Assembly: GCF_014077005.1 (NCBI RefSeq)
Contig: NZ_JACGVC010000041.1
Coordinates: forward strand, 48,621-112,620
Direction: 5' to 3'
Source of the DNA: Colwellia sp. MB3u-45
GTDB lineage: Bacteria > Pseudomonadota > Gammaproteobacteria > Enterobacterales > Alteromonadaceae
Length of the DNA: 64,000 bases
This document shows positions 29,156 through 39,770 of this stretch, one piece after another (within the stretch, counting starts at the first letter, position 1; each line of letters opens with the position of its first letter). The notes beneath the pieces are model-generated. The model had not been told where the DNA came from, did no database searches, and saw only the letters and a list, made by a program, of their open reading frames with translations. Both the position numbers and the translations under genes were made by a program.

Positions 29156-30091
29156 TCACTGAATGGAGATTGGCGCTGTTTCTTTCGCTTTACCTTGGTT
29201 AATAGCAATTTCAACCCGACGATTTCGACGACGGTTTAAGCGATTAGTATTAGGCACTAATGGCCGTGTGTCGGCATGGCCAACAACCAGTAAACGAGAT
29301 TGGTCAAAATCAGGCACTTTAATAATTTCATGCGCAATAGCCACAGCGCGTTTACTTGATAAGTCCCAATTAGAGGTAAACAATTCAGAACTTATGCCTT
29401 GGTTATCTGTGTTGCCAGAGATCATGATCTCACCGGGCACAGTATTTAATAACAAACCAATTTCTCGCATTATAGGTTTAAATTGAGGTTGTAAGAATGC
29501 TGAGCCTGATGGAAATGAGCCGTTTTCACGAATACGAATAATAACTTGCTGCCCCAATGACTCTAACTCAATAGCGCCGTCTTGAATTTGTTGTTCTAAT
29601 TGCTGGGCTATTTTTTTCACTAGGTCATTAACTTGATCTTGTGACGCTTGTTCTAGCTCATCTCTAGCTTTTTGTGGTGCCGCTGTTGAGACGGTATCTG
29701 CAGTGCTTTGTGATTGACCACCGCGTTGGGTGCCGCGTTGCTCTTGTCGACCACCCGCGGAGGTTTCATCTCCGGCTTGAAATTCCAACATTTGTTGGGT
29801 CATTTCCATGGTTTGTTGCTGAATAACTTCAATCGGGGTTGGCTCAGGTTTACCGGGGCGAAATTCCTGAGCAATAATACTGGTGCCTTTAGGGATGTCT
29901 TTTACTTCTATTTTATTTTGTACACCGAAGGCAAACTTCATTGAGCCCGCAATTTGCTTAAACTTTAATACGTCCATTTCAGAAAATGATAAAAGTAAGA
30001 CGAAAAAACACATCAATAGCGCCATTAAGTCGGCAAATGTGCCCATCCATGGTGGTAATCCTGGGGGTGGGCATTTACATTTATCTGCCAT
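29156..30091 (-). CDS. pomB: Flagellar motor stator protein PomB/MotB
   Basis: The product is 311 aa. A short cytoplasmic lead with a CKCPPPGLPPW motif is followed by a single helix holding the ion-binding aspartate (D21 in GTFADLMALLMCFF). It then has a Q-rich linker and a C-terminal OmpA-like peptidoglycan-binding domain (LVVGHADTRPLVPNTNR, RRRNRRVEIAI). It is a stator B subunit, anchored to the wall. A GGGGAG ribosome site precedes the ATG, 11 bp after pomA. Confidence 0.96.
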   Translation of the reverse strand: MADKCKCPPPGLPPWMGTFADLMALLMCFFVLLLSFSEMDVLKFKQIAGSMKFAFGVQNKIEVKDIPKGTSIIAQEFRPGKPEPTPIEVIQQQTMEMTQQMLEFQAGDETSAGGRQEQRGTQRGGQSQSTADTVSTAAPQKARDELEQASQDQVNDLVKKIAQQLEQQIQDGAIELESLGQQVIIRIRENGSFPSGSAFLQPQFKPIMREIGLLLNTVPGEIMISGNTDNQGISSELFTSNWDLSSKRAVAIAHEIIKVPDFDQSRLLVVGHADTRPLVPNTNRLNRRRNRRVEIAINQGKAKETAPISIQ

Positions 30092-30102
30092 AATTAACTC
30101 CC

Positions 30103-30867
30103 CTACTCTTCAGTTGTATCAACAGCTCGCTTACTTTCAGCAAGGTAGCTCTTTAGCAGGCCTTCAATAACACGTGGATTTTGACCATCTTGAATACCTA
30201 AAACGGCATCAAGCACGAGTTCTTGATTCATTTTCTCTTCTGCTAAACGTAATTTTAATTTAGACGCGATAGGTATGGCAATAACATTCGCCAAAAATGC
30301 ACCGTATAAGGTTGTTAGCAATGCTACCGCCATGGCCGGACCAATTGCCTTTGGGTCATCCATATTCGATAACATAGCAACCAAACCAATCAAGGTGCCT
30401 ATCATGCCCATAGCGGGTGCAATATCGGCTAGGGCCATCATCATGTTTGAGCCAGTTTCATGACGTTCGGTCGTGAGATCGATATCTTTTTGCATCGTGG
30501 TTCGCACAACATCAGCATCATGACCATCAACCAACATATCAACACCTTTTTGCATAAAAGCATTAGAAATCTCAGCTTCCTCTAGGGCTAAAAAACCGCC
30601 TTTACGAGCTGCATCAGCCATTTCTACTGATTTTTCAATTAACTCTTCAGGTGTCTCCAATTTAAACATGAAGGATTTACCAATAATTTTTCCGATACCA
30701 AAAAACTGGCCTAAATTATAATTGGCTAACACAACAAAAATCGAACCACCAAAGACAATAATCACCGACTGAGTATCTAAAAACATGCTAATGTCCCCAG
30801 CGAGTAACATCGCCATAATCAGTAAGCCTATTGCACCGACTATGCCTATTAATGTTGCTAAATCCAC
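30103..30867 (-). CDS. pomA: Flagellar motor stator protein PomA/MotA
   Basis: The product is 254 aa with four membrane helices. It starts with GTG 30867 after GGAGG. The cytoplasmic loop carries charged residues, and the last helices have DIAPAMGMIGTLIGLVAML with the MotA/TolQ/ExbB pattern. Length and the divergent xseB-ispA-dxs neighbours match the sodium-type PomAB locus of Vibrio and related marine bacteria. Sodium coupling is inferred from this similarity. Confidence 0.96.
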   Translation of the reverse strand: MDLATLIGIVGAIGLLIMAMLLAGDISMFLDTQSVIIVFGGSIFVVLANYNLGQFFGIGKIIGKSFMFKLETPEELIEKSVEMADAARKGGFLALEEAEISNAFMQKGVDMLVDGHDADVVRTTMQKDIDLTTERHETGSNMMMALADIAPAMGMIGTLIGLVAMLSNMDDPKAIGPAMAVALLTTLYGAFLANVIAIPIASKLKLRLAEEKMNQELVLDAVLGIQDGQNPRVIEGLLKSYLAESKRAVDTTEE

Positions 30868-31103
30868 AAATGCCTCCGATAAATTTTCTTAGATATACTC
30901 ATTAGGCTGATAATACCTGATGAATAGGTCTGACGCGAATACTTATATTTTTCGTTATACCTTTGTTATCGTCCATATTGTCAATAACTTAACAAGCTAA
31001 TATCAATATTATCTTTATCAACATCAATTCATCATTAATTGACCCCGCGCCCTAGCTAAGGTAAGTTTGCGCCTAGAGTTCATATCACGCAAAAAAAAAG
31101 TCC

Positions 31104-31358
31104 ATGGCCAGAAAAAAAATTGAAAACTTAAGCTTTGAAGAATCATTAGTTGAATTAGAAACCATTGTGAAAAATTTAGAACAAGGTGATCTTAATCTTG
31201 AAGACTCAATGACCTTATTTGAACGTGGCCTACACCTGAGCCAGCATAATCAAGAAAAACTTAAAGGTGCCGAACAGCAAATTAATATTTTGCTGGAAAA
31301 AAACGGCCAAGCGCCATTAGAAAAATTTAATACCGACGAGACTAACATCCGTGACTAA
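31104..31358 (+). CDS. xseB: Exodeoxyribonuclease VII small subunit
   Basis: The product is 84 aa with the XseB helix pattern LSFEESLVELETIVKNLEQG and LNLEDSMTLFERGLHLSQH. With XseA it degrades single-stranded DNA. It overlaps ispA by eight bases; the order xseB-ispA-dxs is the conserved gammaproteobacterial operon. Confidence 0.96.
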   Translation: MARKKIENLSFEESLVELETIVKNLEQGDLNLEDSMTLFERGLHLSQHNQEKLKGAEQQINILLEKNGQAPLEKFNTDETNIRD

Positions 31359-32241
31359 ACTCGCCCATATTGATGATGTGCAAACGCGCATTAATGATTA
31401 TCTCAGCAAAAAGCTTGCAAGCTTAACCCTTAACGATGAAAAGTTATTAGCCGCTATGCGCTACGGCTTACTCATTGGGGGTAAGCGTATGCGGCCATAT
31501 TTAGCTTATATTACCGGGGCAACATTAGACGCCACGCAAAGTGATATTGACGGTGTAGCCGCTGCCATAGAGTGCATTCATGCTTATTCACTGTTGCATG
31601 ACGATTTACCGGCAATGGACGACGACGATTTGCGTCGCGGCCAACCCACTTGTCATAAAGCCTTTGATGAAGCGACCGCTATTCTCGCTGGTGATAGCTT
31701 GCAAACGCTAGCGTTTGATATTATTGCCAACCATGAATTTTCTGAGGCTGTAGACACTAAGCGCATTAATTTATTACGCCACCTTGTTAATGCCGCGGGT
31801 TATCAAGGCATGTGTGGTGGCCAAGCATTAGATTTAGCCGCCACTGATAAAGCCATTTCACTGGCCGCATTAGAAAATTTACACTCGTTAAAAACCGGCG
31901 CTTTACTTGAAGCTTCGGTAAAAATGGCCGCAGAATGCAGCAATAAAGCCACCCTGTATGACAAAGAACAATTAGCCCTTTATGCTAAGCTTGTTGGCTT
32001 GGCTTACCAAGTACGTGATGACATTATCGATATAACATCAACAGAAGAAGAGCTGGGCAAACCCACGGGTTCTGACCTTGCCGCCAATAAAAGTACCTAT
32101 CCCGCATTGTTAGGTTTACAGGGCGCACAAGAAAAAGCCGAAAACTTATATCAACAAGCGCTTCAAGCTTTAGCCACTTTGCCCTACAATACCCAGAGCT
32201 TGTCCGACTTTGCGACTTTCATTGTCAGCCGCAAACATTAA
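31351..32241 (+). CDS. ispA: Farnesyl diphosphate synthase (geranyltranstransferase)
   Basis: The product is 296 aa and starts with GTG 31351. It has GGKRMRPYLAY, the first aspartate-rich motif LLHDDLPAMDDDDLRRG, and the second motif YQVRDDIIDI. It condenses IPP with DMAPP and GPP to FPP for quinones and undecaprenyl phosphate. It lies between xseB and dxs. Confidence 0.96.
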   Translation: MTKLAHIDDVQTRINDYLSKKLASLTLNDEKLLAAMRYGLLIGGKRMRPYLAYITGATLDATQSDIDGVAAAIECIHAYSLLHDDLPAMDDDDLRRGQPTCHKAFDEATAILAGDSLQTLAFDIIANHEFSEAVDTKRINLLRHLVNAAGYQGMCGGQALDLAATDKAISLAALENLHSLKTGALLEASVKMAAECSNKATLYDKEQLALYAKLVGLAYQVRDDIIDITSTEEELGKPTGSDLAANKSTYPALLGLQGAQEKAENLYQQALQALATLPYNTQSLSDFATFIVSRKH

Positions 32242-32263
32242 TTTTTAAATTTAATAGAATCAT

Positions 32264-34150
32264 ATGACTATAAACTTAACTGAATATCCTTTATTGGCCA
32301 AGATCAATTTCCCGGCTGATTTGCGAAAATTAGAGCAAAAGCAATTAACAAAAGTCAGTGAAGAGCTAAGACGTTATCTTTTAAATTCTGTCAGTAAAAG
32401 TAGCGGTCACTTTGCCTCGGGCTTAGGTACCATTGAATTAACCGTTGCCTTACATTATGTTTATAACACGCCATTTGACCATTTACTTTGGGATGTTGGA
32501 CACCAAGCATACCCACACAAAATACTCACTGGCCGACGTGATCAACTCCACACTATTCGACAAAAAGACGGCTTGCACCCCTTTCCATGGCGTGAAGAAA
32601 GTGAATATGACGTACTTAGTGTCGGTCACTCAAGCACCTCAATTTCTGCGGCATTAGGCTTAGCCGTTGCGGCTGAGCAAGAAGCAAAAAATCGTAAGGT
32701 GGTTTCGGTCATTGGTGACGGCGCCATGACAGCAGGCATGGCTTTTGAAGCTTTAAATCATGCCGGTGATATCAATAAAAACATGCTAGTTATCTTAAAC
32801 GATAACGAAATGTCGATATCAGAAAATGTCGGTGCGTTGAATAATCATCTAGCAAAATTACTTTCTGGCAGCATATATACCGGTATCCGTGAAGGGAGTA
32901 AACGCATACTTGAAAACATTCCACCGATTAAAGAATTAGCCAGTCGTGCTGAAGAGCATTTAAAAGGTATGGTTGTGCCAAGCTCCTTATTTGAAGAGCT
33001 GGGTTTTAACTACATTGGTCCGATTGATGGACATGACGTTAATGGCTTAGTGGCGACTATTTCTAATATGCGTAACCTCAAAGGCCCACAATTACTGCAT
33101 ATTGCCACTAAAAAAGGTAAGGGTTATCAACAGGCAGAACAAGATCCAATCAAGTATCATGCCGTACCTAAATTTGATCACACAGAAACAAGCCTACCTA
33201 AAAGCGCACCAAGCTTGCCCACTTATTCAGCCATATTTGGTGATTGGTTATGTAAAGTGGCTGAGCAAGATAGTCAGCTTGCCGCCATTACGCCAGCCAT
33301 GCGTGAAGGCTCAGGTATGGTGGAGTTTAGCCAACGTTTTCCCAAGCAGTATTATGATGTGGCTATTGCTGAACAACATGCGGTCACTTTTGCTGCCGGC
33401 CTAGCTATTGGCGGACAAAAGCCTGTGGTAGCTATTTATTCGAGCTTTTTACAACGCGGTTATGATCAATTTATTCATGACGTGGCGATTCAAAATTTAC
33501 CGGTATTATTTGCCATTGACAGAGCCGGTATTGTCGGCGCTGATGGTGCGACGCATCAAGGGGCATTTGATTTAAGTTTTATGCGTTGCATTCCAAACCT
33601 CACTATCATGACACCCTCTGATGAACGCGAATGTCAGCTAATGCTCAATACCGGTTATCAGTTAAATACCCCTGCCGCCGTGCGCTACCCTCGTGGCAGT
33701 GGCAATGGTGCAACACTACCGGCAATATCAGAAACACTTGAGATCGGCAAAGCTAATGTTATTCGTGCAATAGACGATAACACCCAGCTGCAAAGTAAAT
33801 TGGCTGTGCTTAACTTCGGTACCCTATTAACGCAAGCGAAAATTGCGGCAGAAACTCTTAACGCCACCTTAGTTGATATGCGCTTTGTTAAACCCTTAGA
33901 TCAAGCGCTAATCAAAACACTATGTGCCAGTCACGATTGTATTGTCACCGTCGAAGACAATGCCATTGCTGGTGGCGCCGGCTCTGGTGTTAACGAATTT
34001 ATTTTAAGCCAAGGTATTGCGAAAAAAATTCTCAATATAGGCTTACCCGATAGTTTTATTAAGCACGGTACACAAGCTGAAATTCATCAAGAATTAGGCT
34101 TAGATAGCCAAGGGATAATCGAGAAGATCAGACAATTTATGCAACTATAA
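32264..34150 (+). CDS. dxs: 1-deoxy-D-xylulose-5-phosphate synthase
   Basis: The product is 628 aa. The N-terminal thiamine-diphosphate domain has [16 protein letters not shown] and [18 protein letters not shown]. The pyrimidine-binding part has [15 protein letters not shown] and [20 protein letters not shown]. The C-terminal transketolase-like domain ends with [18 protein letters not shown]. It makes the first MEP-pathway intermediate from pyruvate and glyceraldehyde 3-phosphate. It is the last gene of the operon. Confidence 0.97.
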   Translation: MTINLTEYPLLAKINFPADLRKLEQKQLTKVSEELRRYLLNSVSKSSGHFASGLGTIELTVALHYVYNTPFDHLLWDVGHQAYPHKILTGRRDQLHTIRQKDGLHPFPWREESEYDVLSVGHSSTSISAALGLAVAAEQEAKNRKVVSVIGDGAMTAGMAFEALNHAGDINKNMLVILNDNEMSISENVGALNNHLAKLLSGSIYTGIREGSKRILENIPPIKELASRAEEHLKGMVVPSSLFEELGFNYIGPIDGHDVNGLVATISNMRNLKGPQLLHIATKKGKGYQQAEQDPIKYHAVPKFDHTETSLPKSAPSLPTYSAIFGDWLCKVAEQDSQLAAITPAMREGSGMVEFSQRFPKQYYDVAIAEQHAVTFAAGLAIGGQKPVVAIYSSFLQRGYDQFIHDVAIQNLPVLFAIDRAGIVGADGATHQGAFDLSFMRCIPNLTIMTPSDERECQLMLNTGYQLNTPAAVRYPRGSGNGATLPAISETLEIGKANVIRAIDDNTQLQSKLAVLNFGTLLTQAKIAAETLNATLVDMRFVKPLDQALIKTLCASHDCIVTVEDNAIAGGAGSGVNEFILSQGIAKKILNIGLPDSFIKHGTQAEIHQELGLDSQGIIEKIRQFMQL

Positions 34151-34179
34151 AAGTCTTAATTCACCGCTAGTAACAAACA

Positions 34180-34203
34180 CGCCATTTGACAAAGCAAATG
34201 GCG
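34180..34203 (+). terminator. Hairpin after dxs
   Basis: CGCCATTTG (34180-34188) pairs with CAAATGGCG (34195-34203). The tail (TACTTCCTTATT) is only moderately T-rich, so termination is likely but not certain. Confidence 0.55.
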
Positions 34204-34380
34204 TACTTCCTTATTCGACACTAAACACAGTACAAATACAGCACAAACACACTTCGTCAAAAATTTTTACCTCTCATGCTAAACCTCACTATCACGTTTA
34301 ATCACGCTTACCTTTAAGGCTAGACAAGTGGCTTTTTTTAACGTTATATAAGCGTACAAATAATAATAAAAGGAAGTACT

Positions 34381-35916
34381 ATGCGAAGTTTTATTAGCAT
34401 TATAGCCGCGCTCATGCTCTGCACTTTATCAGCTTGTTCAAAAACAAACATAAATCATCACGAATTAACGGTGACTAAAGTTCACCGCATGATGGAAAAT
34501 AAACAGCTCACAAGTGAAGAATTGGTCAACTACTACTTAGACCGAATAACCAAAATTGATGACCAAGGGCCACAACTAAACGCTGTAGTTCAGCTAAATA
34601 AAAATGCGCTTAAAAGAGCGAAAGAGCTTGATGCGATTTATAAAAAATCAGGCAAAGTAGGACCATTACACGGCATTCCTGTTTTATTAAAAGATAATAT
34701 CGATACTATTGACGGTATGGCCAATACTGCAGGCTCTTGGGCGTTACAAAACCACTATCCTAAAAATGATGCTTTTTTGGTTCAGCAACTTAAAAATGCT
34801 GGTGCGATTATTTTAGGAAAAACAAATTTAAGTGAGTGGGCAAACTTTCGTTCAACCTCGTCGTCAAGTGGTTGGAGTGGCCTATGGGGGCAAAGTAAAA
34901 ACCCATACGACTTAACTACAAGCCCATGTGGGTCGAGTGCAGGCTCTGGTGTAGCCATTGCAGCAGATCTGGCATTATTGGCTGTAGGCACAGAAACAGA
35001 CGGCTCTGTAACCTGTCCATCGGCAATAAACGGTATTGTCGGTATCAAGCCTACTTTAGGTACCATAAGTCGAGATGGCATTATCCCTATCGCCCATAGC
35101 CAAGATACTGCTGGCCCAATGGCGCGCACAGTCACTGACGCTGTGCTTTTGCTTGACGCATTAACTGCGGTCGACAACAGTGACCATGGTGCACTATCGA
35201 CTACCACTGATTATATTAGTCATTTAAAAATAGGCGGCATTAAAGGCAAACGCATCGGGGTTGCCCGAAACCTTATGGGTTATCATGGCCAACTTGATGC
35301 GGTCTTTGAACAAGCTATTGCCGACTTACAAGCTCAAGGCGGAATTATTGTTGATGCAACTAATTTCACCAATACTGATGCTTGGGGTGACGCAGAGTTT
35401 GAAGTGCTGCTGTACGAGTTTAAGCATGGTTTAAATGCTTATCTTGCAGACACAGGTGATAATATCCCTAAGTCACTTGCAGCCTTAATTGCCTTTAATC
35501 TTGCACACGAAGATAAAGAAATGCTTTATTTTAAACAAGAAATATTTGAGATGGCACAAGCTAAAGGACCATTAACTGATGAGCGTTACCGTGCAGCCTT
35601 ACGGCTCGCAAAAAAATCAACGCAAGATGAAGGTATTGATGCCCTCTTGGCTGAACACCAGCTTGATCTGATAATTGCACCAACAACAGGGCCGGCTTGG
35701 AAAACTGATTGGATAAACGGTGACCATTATTTAGGCGCAGCGTCTTCTGCTGCGGCCATTTCTGGTTATCCCCATATTACAGTGCCTATGGGCTATGTTC
35801 ATGGCTTACCTGTTGGTTTATCAATGTTTTCAGGTAAATTACAAGAAGGTAAATTGATTGAAGTTGCCTATGATTATGAGCAATCAACGTTACATAGAAG
35901 ATCGCCAGAGCTTTAA
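34381..35916 (+). CDS. Secreted/lipoprotein amidase (amidase signature family)
   Basis: The product is 511 aa. A signal with lipobox (MLCTLSAC) suggests an exported lipoprotein. The amidase signature follows: catalytic lysine in GIPVLLKDNIDTIDG, then SPCGSSAGSGVAIAADLALL with the Ser-cisSer pair, and GSVTCPSAINGIVGIKPT. C-terminal IAPTTGPAW and YPHITVPMG fit exported amidases acting on peptides or amides. The exact substrate is not known. It is monocistronic, facing ribBX across a shared terminator. Confidence 0.88.
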   Translation: MRSFISIIAALMLCTLSACSKTNINHHELTVTKVHRMMENKQLTSEELVNYYLDRITKIDDQGPQLNAVVQLNKNALKRAKELDAIYKKSGKVGPLHGIPVLLKDNIDTIDGMANTAGSWALQNHYPKNDAFLVQQLKNAGAIILGKTNLSEWANFRSTSSSSGWSGLWGQSKNPYDLTTSPCGSSAGSGVAIAADLALLAVGTETDGSVTCPSAINGIVGIKPTLGTISRDGIIPIAHSQDTAGPMARTVTDAVLLLDALTAVDNSDHGALSTTTDYISHLKIGGIKGKRIGVARNLMGYHGQLDAVFEQAIADLQAQGGIIVDATNFTNTDAWGDAEFEVLLYEFKHGLNAYLADTGDNIPKSLAALIAFNLAHEDKEMLYFKQEIFEMAQAKGPLTDERYRAALRLAKKSTQDEGIDALLAEHQLDLIIAPTTGPAWKTDWINGDHYLGAASSAAAISGYPHITVPMGYVHGLPVGLSMFSGKLQEGKLIEVAYDYEQSTLHRRSPEL

Positions 35917-35946
35917 ATATTGTTGACCTGAGTTTCATATGGCATC

Positions 35947-35984
35947 AAAAAAGCGATTTGAATGACTTCAAATCGCTTTTTTAC
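35947..35984. terminator. Bidirectional terminator between the amidase gene and ribBX
   Basis: AAAAAGCGATTTGAA (35948-35962), loop TGAC, TTCAAATCGCTTTTT, then T. A strong symmetrical stem between convergent genes. Confidence 0.93.
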
Positions 35985-36052
35985 TTGTCGCACATTAGCG
36001 ACATCGCACTCACTTGGCAGTGAAGTAGTAACACGATTCACTACAAAATTGT

Positions 36053-37162
36053 TTACTCAGCAATATATTCCACGACTTCTAAGCCAAAGCCTGAAAGCGA
36101 GTGATATTTCGTTTGTGAACTTAATAAGCGCATTTTACTGACACCTAGATTAGCTAAAATTTGCGATCCAACACCAACGTTACGTGAACCGACATGACGT
36201 TGCACTTCTTTCACGGTTTCACCCGCGTCAAGCTTAGCGTATTTCTGTACTTGGGCAATAAGCTCCATAGGTGACTCGTGCTTGCCTAATAAGACTAATA
36301 CACCACCTTCTTTGCCAATTTTTTCCAGCGCACTCGACATTGGCCATTTAGCGACACTTTCACGTTGACTCAATAATAAGTCTTTAAAGGTATTTTCTAA
36401 GTGCACACGCACTAATGTTGGCTCTTCAGGCTTAATTTCACCTTTGGTTAAGGCAAAGTGTGCTTGACCATCAATAGTGTCTTTAAATACGGTTAAATCA
36501 AAATCACCAAATTCGGTCGGTAATTTACACTTTGAAATCCGTTCAATCGTAGTTTCATTGGCATTACGATATTCAATTAAATCGGCAATAGTCCCCATTT
36601 TTATGCCATGTTTTTCAGCAATAATTTCTAGGTCTGGACGACGCGCCATGGTGCCATCTTCATTTAATATTTCAACAATAACCGCTGCAGCTTCAAAGCC
36701 AGCTAAACGCGCTAAATCAACACCGGCTTCGGTATGACCCGCACGGTTTAACACGCCACCATCTTTGGCAATCAGTGGAAAAATATGGCCGGGCTGCACA
36801 ATCGAGTTATGATCAGCGTCTTTACCAACCGCCGCTAAAACGGTTGTGGCACGATCAGCGGCAGAAATACCGGTAGTTACGCCTTCAGCCGCTTCAATAG
36901 AGACAGTGAAATTAGTGGTGAACTGGGCGTCGTTTTTATCGACCATTAACGGTAATTTTAACAACTCGCAACGCGCTGCCGACATTGGCATACAAATAAG
37001 ACCACGACCATGTGTTGCCATAAAGTTTATCGCTTCAGGCGTTACTTTTTCTGCCGCCATAATGAAGTCACCTTCATTTTCGCGATCTTCATCATCCATT
37101 AAGATGACCATTTTACCTTGAGCTATATCGTCGATAATCTCTTGTGGCGTATGTAAATTCAT
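36053..37162 (-). CDS. ribBA: DHBP synthase with degenerate GTP-cyclohydrolase-II-like domain (RibBX type)
   Basis: The product is 369 aa from ATG 37162 ([12 protein letters not shown]), which has AGAGG upstream. The N-terminal RibB domain is intact: [44 protein letters not shown]. The C-terminal half follows the RibA fold, but the zinc cysteines of real GTP cyclohydrolase II (C-X10-C-X-C) are absent; the stretch [18 protein letters not shown] replaces them. So it should make 3,4-dihydroxy-2-butanone 4-phosphate but not open GTP. This matches the RibBX form described in proteobacteria. A separate ribA would be needed. Confidence 0.93.
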   Translation of the reverse strand: MNLHTPQEIIDDIAQGKMVILMDDEDRENEGDFIMAAEKVTPEAINFMATHGRGLICMPMSAARCELLKLPLMVDKNDAQFTTNFTVSIEAAEGVTTGISAADRATTVLAAVGKDADHNSIVQPGHIFPLIAKDGGVLNRAGHTEAGVDLARLAGFEAAAVIVEILNEDGTMARRPDLEIIAEKHGIKMGTIADLIEYRNANETTIERISKCKLPTEFGDFDLTVFKDTIDGQAHFALTKGEIKPEEPTLVRVHLENTFKDLLLSQRESVAKWPMSSALEKIGKEGGVLVLLGKHESPMELIAQVQKYAKLDAGETVKEVQRHVGSRNVGVGSQILANLGVSKMRLLSSQTKYHSLSGFGLEVVEYIAE

Positions 37163-37172
37163 GACAACCTCT

Positions 37173-37832
37173 TTATTTAATAAAACCATTACGCGCTAAT
37201 AACGCATGCGTAACACCTGACGACTCTTGCTTGCCAGTTGTTTGCTTGGTAAGTAATCTTTCTAGGTAGCGGGCAATTAAATCAACTTCTAGATTAACTT
37301 TAGTGCCCACTTGGTATGTACTGATAATTGTTTGACCTGTGGTATGTGGAACAATCGTTAAGCGAAATTGATCGGCGCTTAAACTATTGACCGTTAAGCT
37401 AGTACCATCAATAGTCACTGAGCCTTTTTCTGCAATATAGGCTGATAGTTCTGCCGGCATAGTTAACCAATAATCTATGCTATTGCCCTTATGTTCAATG
37501 GCGCTAATTTCACTCACCGCATCAACGTGACCCGACACCATGTGGCCACCGAATCGTGTGGTAGGTAGCATAGCTTTTTCAAGATTAACGCTAGCACCCA
37601 TTTTATAATGTGCGAAACCAGTACGTGTTAAGGTCTCGCTAGATACATCAGCGCTAAAGCTGGTGCTATCCAAGGCAACAACGGTTAAACAAATACCATT
37701 GGTTGCAATTGAGTCGCCTAATTTAACATCTGATAAGTCTAATTTTGCCGTATTAATGGTGACGCGCGCGCCATCGCCTGAGCTATTAATTGCTTTTAAA
37801 TGCCCTACGGCTTCTATAATGCCTGTAAACAT
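37173..37832 (-). CDS. ribE: Riboflavin synthase, alpha subunit
   Basis: The product is 219 aa built from two lumazine-binding repeats, the first from [16 protein letters not shown] with [10 protein letters not shown], the second with [13 protein letters not shown] and [14 protein letters not shown]. It dismutates two 6,7-dimethyl-8-ribityllumazine molecules to riboflavin. It is followed 10 bp later by ribBX; the order nrdR-ribD-ribE-ribBA is typical of gammaproteobacteria. Confidence 0.96.
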   Translation of the reverse strand: MFTGIIEAVGHLKAINSSGDGARVTINTAKLDLSDVKLGDSIATNGICLTVVALDSTSFSADVSSETLTRTGFAHYKMGASVNLEKAMLPTTRFGGHMVSGHVDAVSEISAIEHKGNSIDYWLTMPAELSAYIAEKGSVTIDGTSLTVNSLSADQFRLTIVPHTTGQTIISTYQVGTKVNLEVDLIARYLERLLTKQTTGKQESSGVTHALLARNGFIK

Positions 37833-37930
37833 ATTATGTCTCGTCGCCTGTATAGCTTATTATTTATTATTTATTATTACCGCTGACCCTATTTGGCCTG
37901 AGCCTAGTTTGGCCAATCAAAGCCTTCACG

Positions 37931-39058
37931 TTAACGACTAAACTTTGCCGTTATCCTAATATCTTTACCCACCATACGAATATCATTTATATCAAGGTTT
38001 TTAGCCGCTGATAGCTGCAATATTGCGGGCATATTAAGTAGGCTTTTACCCTCACTACCGATAAGTTTTGGTGCTTGGTAAAGTACCAGTTCATCAACTA
38101 AGTTTGCGCTAATAAAAGCGCCCGCTAGCTTAGCGCCTGACTCAATTAAAATGTCATTCAAGCCTTGTTGAGCCAAGTAAGCTAATAATAAACTGAGATC
38201 GATATATTCACTATCGACCGCTTTAGAAATAATCACTTGTTCTACAAAATGTGGCCAAGTATGGCTATTTTCAATAGTTTGTCGAATTAATATTATTTTA
38301 CTGCTGGTTTTAAAAACAGCAAGATCCGGTGTTAAGCGATTTTTACCATCAATAATAATACGAACTGGCTGCCTAATATCTGCTTTTGCATAACGCTGCT
38401 TTAGCTCACCTAATGCATGCCAACGGACATTCATTTTAGCATTGTCAAAAATAACAGAATCGGCGCCACAAATAATGCCACAACTTTGTGCTCTGAGTCG
38501 CTGGACATCAGTGCGGGCTTCACTTGAGGTTATCCACTGGCTTTCACCACTGGCCATAGCCGTTTTTCCGTCCAAGCTTGCCGCTAATTTACAACGAACA
38601 TAAGGTAATTGGGTGGTCATTAAGTGAATAAAACCAGGGTTTAATGCCCGAGCATCTTGTTCAAGCAAACCAAACTGTGTGGTTATTCCTGCCTCAGTTA
38701 ACAACTCAAGGCCACGACCCGAAACTCTTGGATCCGGGTCCACCATAGCGGCAATAACATGGCTCACTTGTGCTTTAATCAGCGCTTGTGCACAAGGCGG
38801 TGTTAAACCAAAATGACTACACGGCTCTAGCGTGACATAAGCAGTGGCACCTTTGGCTTTGCTTCCCGCCTGTTTTAGTGCATAAACTTCAGCATGCCCT
38901 TGCCCTGCTTTTTGATGAAAACCTTCACCAACCACTTCGCCCTTCAACACAATGACACAACCCACACGAGGATTAGGCGAGGTGGTAAAATGGCCACGCT
39001 TTGCCAAGCTAATGGCGCGCTGCATAAATTGATGATCTTTTAACGAAAAATGGCTCAT
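37931..39058 (-). CDS. ribD: Bifunctional deaminase/reductase RibD
   Basis: The product is 375 aa from ATG 39058 (MSHFSLKDHQF); a TTG four codons earlier is less likely. The N-terminal zinc deaminase has GHAEVYALKQAG and EPCSHFGLTPPCAQAL. The C-terminal NADPH reductase begins RCKLAASLDGKTAMASGESQ. It carries out the second and third steps of the pyrimidine branch of riboflavin synthesis. A TTATTAT simple repeat fills part of the 98 bp before ribE. Confidence 0.96.
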   Translation of the reverse strand: MSHFSLKDHQFMQRAISLAKRGHFTTSPNPRVGCVIVLKGEVVGEGFHQKAGQGHAEVYALKQAGSKAKGATAYVTLEPCSHFGLTPPCAQALIKAQVSHVIAAMVDPDPRVSGRGLELLTEAGITTQFGLLEQDARALNPGFIHLMTTQLPYVRCKLAASLDGKTAMASGESQWITSSEARTDVQRLRAQSCGIICGADSVIFDNAKMNVRWHALGELKQRYAKADIRQPVRIIIDGKNRLTPDLAVFKTSSKIILIRQTIENSHTWPHFVEQVIISKAVDSEYIDLSLLLAYLAQQGLNDILIESGAKLAGAFISANLVDELVLYQAPKLIGSEGKSLLNMPAILQLSAAKNLDINDIRMVGKDIRITAKFSR

Positions 39059-39118
39059 TACTGGACTCAAAATTAAACTATGATGGCGCTTAAGCTATAT
39101 GCCGATCGAACTAATTAT

Positions 39119-39571
39119 TTATTCATCACCTAAACGGGCAATTTCTTCACCAAACTCTTTAATATCTTCAAACGAGCGATACACTGAAGCAAAGCGAATA
39201 TAAGCAACTTTATCTAACACCTTTAGCTGTTCCATAATAATGGTACCCAGCATTTCACTTGACACTTCGCGCTCGCCTGTTGCTCTAAGTTGTGATTTGA
39301 GTTTATTAATCGACAACTCTATTTGTTCGGTGCTGACCGGCCTTTTTTCTAATGCACGTAATAAACCGTTACGCATTTTATCTTCGTTAAAAGGTTCGCG
39401 AGAACCATCACGCTTAATAATGCGTGGCATCACTAACTCAGCACTTTCAAAGGTGGTATATCTTTCATGGCACGCTAAACATTCACGACGACGACGGACT
39501 TGGTGACCATCTGACACTAAACGTGAATCGATAACTTTAGTCTCGTTGGCTGAACAAAAGGGGCAATACAT
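39119..39571 (-). CDS. nrdR: Transcriptional repressor NrdR
   Basis: The product is 150 aa. The zinc ribbon [17 protein letters not shown] ends with [13 protein letters not shown], and an ATP-cone follows ([20 protein letters not shown]). It represses ribonucleotide reductase genes in response to the dATP/ATP state. It comes first in the nrdR-ribD-ribE-ribBX cluster and is separated from glyA by a terminator. Confidence 0.97.
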   Translation of the reverse strand: MYCPFCSANETKVIDSRLVSDGHQVRRRRECLACHERYTTFESAELVMPRIIKRDGSREPFNEDKMRNGLLRALEKRPVSTEQIELSINKLKSQLRATGEREVSSEMLGTIIMEQLKVLDKVAYIRFASVYRSFEDIKEFGEEIARLGDE

Positions 39572-39693
39572 GGATGAGTTCCAAAGTTAACAGGTCATGA
39601 GCAATTTAATCTTGGTATGTTAATTGAAAACACTGCATTAAGCCAAATAGTTTGCGATTAATGGCAAACGAGTACTAGCCCAATAAAAAACAG

Positions 39694-39725
39694 TTAAAAA
39701 AAATGGCCACTAAGGTGGCCATTTT
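39694..39725 (-). terminator. glyA terminator
   Basis: AAAATGGCCAC (39700-39710), loop TAAG, GTGGCCATTTT (39715-39725), with A bases on the left giving a minus-strand T run. It lies ~45 bp past glyA. Confidence 0.85.
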
Positions 39726-39770
39726 AAGTGTAATCAGGAAATAACACGATTATTTAAAAGCTAAATATAA

